From the NCBI GenBank assembly GCA_964425275.1, contig CAYRLZ010000080.1:1-7639 (forward strand): a stretch of DNA of 7,639 bases, written 5' to 3'. The notes beneath the pieces were generated by a model. The model was not told where the DNA came from and ran no database searches. It was given only the letters and a program-made list of their open reading frames with translations. Shown in pieces: positions 5,463 through 7,639 of the stretch. This DNA comes from CAYRLZ01 sp964425275 (GTDB lineage: Bacteria; Hydrothermota; Tepidihabitantia; Tepidihabitantales; JBDRVQ01). How positions within the stretch are numbered: the first letter of the stretch is position 1; every line of letters starts with the position of its first letter. The position numbers were made by a program, and so were the translations under genes.

Positions 5463-6640
5463 TGCGCATCCTTTCCCTTACTAATCAAATCTCTTTCCAA
5501 AAAGAGATGGAGAGAATTGGCTGTGACCCAGCAGCATTTCCCATCTTTCAGAAGAAGTTAGAGGTTATCCCGATAAAGACCGACTTGCTTACCTGCGCCT
5601 CGGTAAATATCTTAAAACAGGTTGCCCTTTCGGTTGGTGCCGATTGTGTTATCCCTCGGGAGATTATTACTGGAAGAAAACGAAAGGGCGAAGGGATTAT
5701 CTTAGCCACTCGCCGCCAATATGAAAATATTATTCAGAAATTGCAGTGCCAATACCCAGAGTTGAAAAGATTGGCGGCGAAAATAGAGGGATTTTTCGCT
5801 TCCCGAAATTGGCGGTTAGTCTTCCGGGAAAAGACTTATGACCTAAGCCAGAGAACCTATATTATGGGCATCTTGAATATTACGCCCGATTCTTTCTATG
5901 ACGGCGGTCGGTATCTAACTTTGGAAAAGGCGCTCCGGAGGGCGGAGGAGATTGCCGAAGAAGGCGCGGATTTTTTAGACATTGGTGCTGAATCCAGTCG
6001 TCCGGGGTCTTCGCCAATTTCCGCCAAGGAGGAGATAAATCGTTTGCGGGCGGTCCTGCCGGTTATTCGCCAGCGACTAAAAATCCCAATCTCCTGTGAC
6101 ACCACTAAATCCGAAGTGGCGCGGTTTGCCTTGGAAGAAGGGTGTGAGATTATCAACGACATCTCCGGTTTAAGATTTGACCCAAGGATTGCTCAAATAA
6201 TTGTTCGCTATAATGCCTATTGTGTAATTATGCATATCAAGGGTAAGCCGAAGACGATGCAGAGAAATCCGAGGTATAAAGACTTAATGGCCGAGATTTA
6301 TTCTTATTTAGAGGAAGGAATCAGGCAAGCAAAGGAAAAGGGGATTGCCGAAGAGAGAATAATTATTGACCCAGGGATTGGTTTCGGAAAGAAGTATCTT
6401 GATAATTATGAAATCCTCAGACGATTAAGAGAACTAACCGGGTTAGGGAGACCAATCTTGGTTGGACCTTCCCGGAAGTCATTTATTGGACTTACCTTAA
6501 ATCTGCCGCCCGAAGAGCGACTGGAAGGGACAATTGCCGCATCGGTGATTGCCCGGCTTAATGGCGCAAATATCCTAAGGGTGCATGATGTGAAAAGTAT
6601 CAAGCGGGCAATGATGATTGTTGACGCAACCAATGGCTGA
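5462..6640 (+). CDS. folP: Dihydropteroate synthase with N-terminal extension
   Basis: FolP condenses dihydropterin pyrophosphate with p-aminobenzoate to give dihydropteroate in folate synthesis, and is the sulfonamide target. The TIM-barrel domain covers about residues 130-392: GILNITPDSFYDGG (136-149), DIGAESSRPG (173-182), SCDTTKSEVA (211-220), INDISG (231-236), MHIKGKPKTMQ (257-267), DPGIGFGKK (303-311), GPSRKS (335-340) and RVHDV (373-377). The protein is 392 residues against the usual 270-290. The first 120 or so residues form the extra domain seen in long FolP proteins of several bacterial groups, with ILKQVALSVGADCVIPR and RRQYENIIQKL as its recognisable parts; its role is unknown to me. 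The start is a GTG overlapping the mtnA stop by one base (TAGTG), so translation is probably coupled. Cys212 replaces the usual Ile/Val of the S-I-D-T motif, and MHI replaces the usual MHM; neither should abolish activity. Confidence 0.95.
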   Translation: MRILSLTNQISFQKEMERIGCDPAAFPIFQKKLEVIPIKTDLLTCASVNILKQVALSVGADCVIPREIITGRKRKGEGIILATRRQYENIIQKLQCQYPELKRLAAKIEGFFASRNWRLVFREKTYDLSQRTYIMGILNITPDSFYDGGRYLTLEKALRRAEEIAEEGADFLDIGAESSRPGSSPISAKEEINRLRAVLPVIRQRLKIPISCDTTKSEVARFALEEGCEIINDISGLRFDPRIAQIIVRYNAYCVIMHIKGKPKTMQRNPRYKDLMAEIYSYLEEGIRQAKEKGIAEERIIIDPGIGFGKKYLDNYEILRRLRELTGLGRPILVGPSRKSFIGLTLNLPPEERLEGTIAASVIARLNGANILRVHDVKSIKRAMMIVDATNG

Positions 6641-7382
6641 TTTTTTAAGGATTAGGGTGTGGGATATATTAGATATTATCTTAGTCTCGGCGATAATCTT
6701 CTATTTCCTTCTCTTTTTACGGGGGACAAGAGCTGGGCGAATGGTCTACGCCCTTTTTTTTATCTTTATTCTTTCCTTTATCGTGCGCAGTCTGGATCTG
6801 CGCGCCCTGGGGGTTATTCTTGATTCCTTAAAAGCGGTCTGGGTTGTGGTCTTTGTTATTCTCTTCCAACCGGAAATCCGAAATGCCCTCGGACGTTTCG
6901 GGCGGATGAGATTCTTAAAGTCTTTTTTCCAGGAGTCACCAAAGGAGGATATAATCCTTATTTTGGCAAGGGCCGGCGAGGAGTTAAAGAAGCGGCGGCT
7001 CGGGGCGTTAATTGTTATAGAACAGGAAATCGGTTTAAGGGAATTTGCCGAGACCGGGATAAGGTTAGAGGCAAAGATAAACCCCCTCCTTTTGGTTTCC
7101 ATCTTTGCTCATTCCTCACCGCTTCACGATGGTGCCTGTATCATTAGTAATGATACGATAATTGCTGCCGGCTGTACCCTGCCACTCTCGGATAACATTC
7201 CGGGAAAGGGGATGCGCCACCGAGCCGGACTGGGCATTACCGAAATATCCGATGCGGTGGCGATTATCGTGTCCGAGGAGCGCGGCGAGATTTCCCTTGC
7301 TTATAAAGGGGAACTCTTCCCTGCCCTAAAAGAGGCTACTTACCGTTCCTTAATGGCGAAATTCCTTTTCACCCAGAAATAA
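6633..7382 (+). CDS. cdaA: CdaA-type membrane diadenylate cyclase
   Basis: CdaA joins two ATP molecules into the second messenger c-di-AMP, which controls potassium and osmolyte balance and cell-wall homeostasis. The 249-residue product has three N-terminal membrane helices at about residues 10-29, 36-52 and 64-79, with the family signatures RGTRA (30-34) and FQPEIR (78-83). The cytosolic DAC domain carries LHDGA (164-168) and GMRHRAGLGI (193-202), the catalytic DGA and RHR motifs, and ends with GELFPAL (226-232). All key residues are intact. I chose the ATG at 6633, which overlaps the folP stop by eight bases and gives the usual N-terminus. A TTG at 6618 would add five residues and is less likely. 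The CdaR and GlmM genes that follow cdaA in Firmicutes are absent from the 257 bases downstream. Coupling to folP is expected. Confidence 0.95.
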   Translation: MADFLRIRVWDILDIILVSAIIFYFLLFLRGTRAGRMVYALFFIFILSFIVRSLDLRALGVILDSLKAVWVVVFVILFQPEIRNALGRFGRMRFLKSFFQESPKEDIILILARAGEELKKRRLGALIVIEQEIGLREFAETGIRLEAKINPLLLVSIFAHSSPLHDGACIISNDTIIAAGCTLPLSDNIPGKGMRHRAGLGITEISDAVAIIVSEERGEISLAYKGELFPALKEATYRSLMAKFLFTQK

Positions 7383-7520
7383 CCCCAACTATATTTTTAC
7401 GAACTATTCGCAAAATTTATGCCAAAATTATATTTTCGTCCTTTTGGGATTAAAATTTAGAGAAACACTTTGTGCCGATTTTTACTCTATATTTAGATAT
7501 GGGAAAAAGGCTAATTTTAT

Positions 7521-7558
7521 TAAGTATAGTTAAATCAATAACTTATACTTTATACTTA
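7521..7558. promoter_or_regulatory. TATACTT repeat cluster, possible operator
   Basis: TAAGTATAGTTA (7521-7532) is the inverse of TAAC (7539-7542) plus TATACTT (7544-7550), allowing one unpaired T. A second tandem copy, TATACTTA (7551-7558), is the perfect inverse of TAAGTATA (7521-7528). Two direct and one inverted copy directly before a ribosome binding site look like a regulator site. TATACT also resembles a -10 box, but no good -35 box lies at the right distance. Confidence 0.4.
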
Positions 7559-7577
7559 GGAGGTAAAAATGAGATAA
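7558..7577 (+). CDS. Minimal two-codon ORF with a strong ribosome binding site
   Basis: AGGAGGT (7558-7564) is a near-perfect Shine-Dalgarno sequence, five bases (counted from GGAGG) ahead of ATG AGA TAA (7569-7577). The coding part is only Met-Arg. No frame stays open beyond 7595, so no longer gene starts here. It may be a real minigene or leader, or the front end of a gene destroyed by a frameshift or rearrangement. Confidence 0.35.
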
Positions 7578-7639
7578 GATATAACTAAGGTAGTGTCCTG
7601 ATATTTGTAGAAATTCTGTTCTTCTCATTATATGTAAGC

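Larger units (their letters stand above)
7383..7639. other. AT-rich region after the operon
   Basis: No gene longer than a few codons is visible. No strong terminator follows cdaA; the only pairing near it is a weak CCAAAA (7422-7427) with TTTTGG (7442-7447), without a T tail. The segment 7383-7520 is very AT-rich and otherwise featureless. The TATACTT repeats and the minimal ORF at 7558-7577 are listed separately. The last 60 bases carry stops in all plus-strand frames. Confidence 0.5.

Noticed and set aside
6618..6632. TTG start five codons upstream for cdaA
   Set aside because: The ATG at 6633 gives the normal CdaA N-terminus and a typical short overlap with folP. The extra residues match nothing in the family.

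Overview
This is a bacterial chromosomal window of moderate-to-low GC, with lysine-, glutamate- and isoleucine-rich proteins. Its promoters are close to the sigma-70 consensus (TTGACA / TATAAT) and most genes have purine-rich ribosome binding sites. HU, a bacterial-type CdaA and an N-terminally extended FolP place it in Bacteria. The long FolP form, the MtnA and the general style suggest a deep-branching, possibly thermophilic or uncultivated lineage; candidate division WOR-3 would fit. That placement is inference only, because no rRNA or marker gene is present.

Layout. (1) Positions 1-114, minus strand: the first 38 codons of a secreted protein, with its own promoter (208-235) and a 24-bp near-perfect palindrome in its leader. 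(2) Positions 236-1190: almost 1 kb without a convincing gene. It holds a possible long stem (495-573), a small hairpin (698-716) and a striking degenerate pyrimidine-rich array with a strict 6-base period (about 776-1087). (3) Positions 1191-3700: a consensus promoter drives a two-gene cassette almost without a leader. The genes are a 606-residue SPPY-type DNA methyltransferase with a THUMP/Trm11-like N-terminus and a 209-residue unknown protein, possibly a modification or restriction-modification pair. (4) Positions 3685-4081: short open stretches in successive frames and a GC-rich nested inverted repeat, possibly gene debris or a structured element. (5) Positions 4082-7382: a tightly packed operon-like run, hup - mtnA - folP - cdaA, with overlaps of 14, 1 and 8 bases and a perfect 11-bp hairpin between hup and the body of mtnA. 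(6) Positions 7383-7639: an AT-rich region with repeated TATACTT motifs and a strong Shine-Dalgarno sequence in front of a two-codon ORF (ATG AGA TAA).

How the genes work together. The operon links a nucleoid protein (HU), methionine salvage (MtnA), folate synthesis (FolP) and c-di-AMP signalling (CdaA). The overlaps suggest translational coupling, and the hairpin probably lowers expression of the metabolic genes relative to abundant HU. The upstream methyltransferase cassette is a separate accessory unit. The points most worth a second look are the hexamer-phased array, the methyltransferase architecture with its unknown partner, the hup/mtnA hairpin and the minimal ORF.
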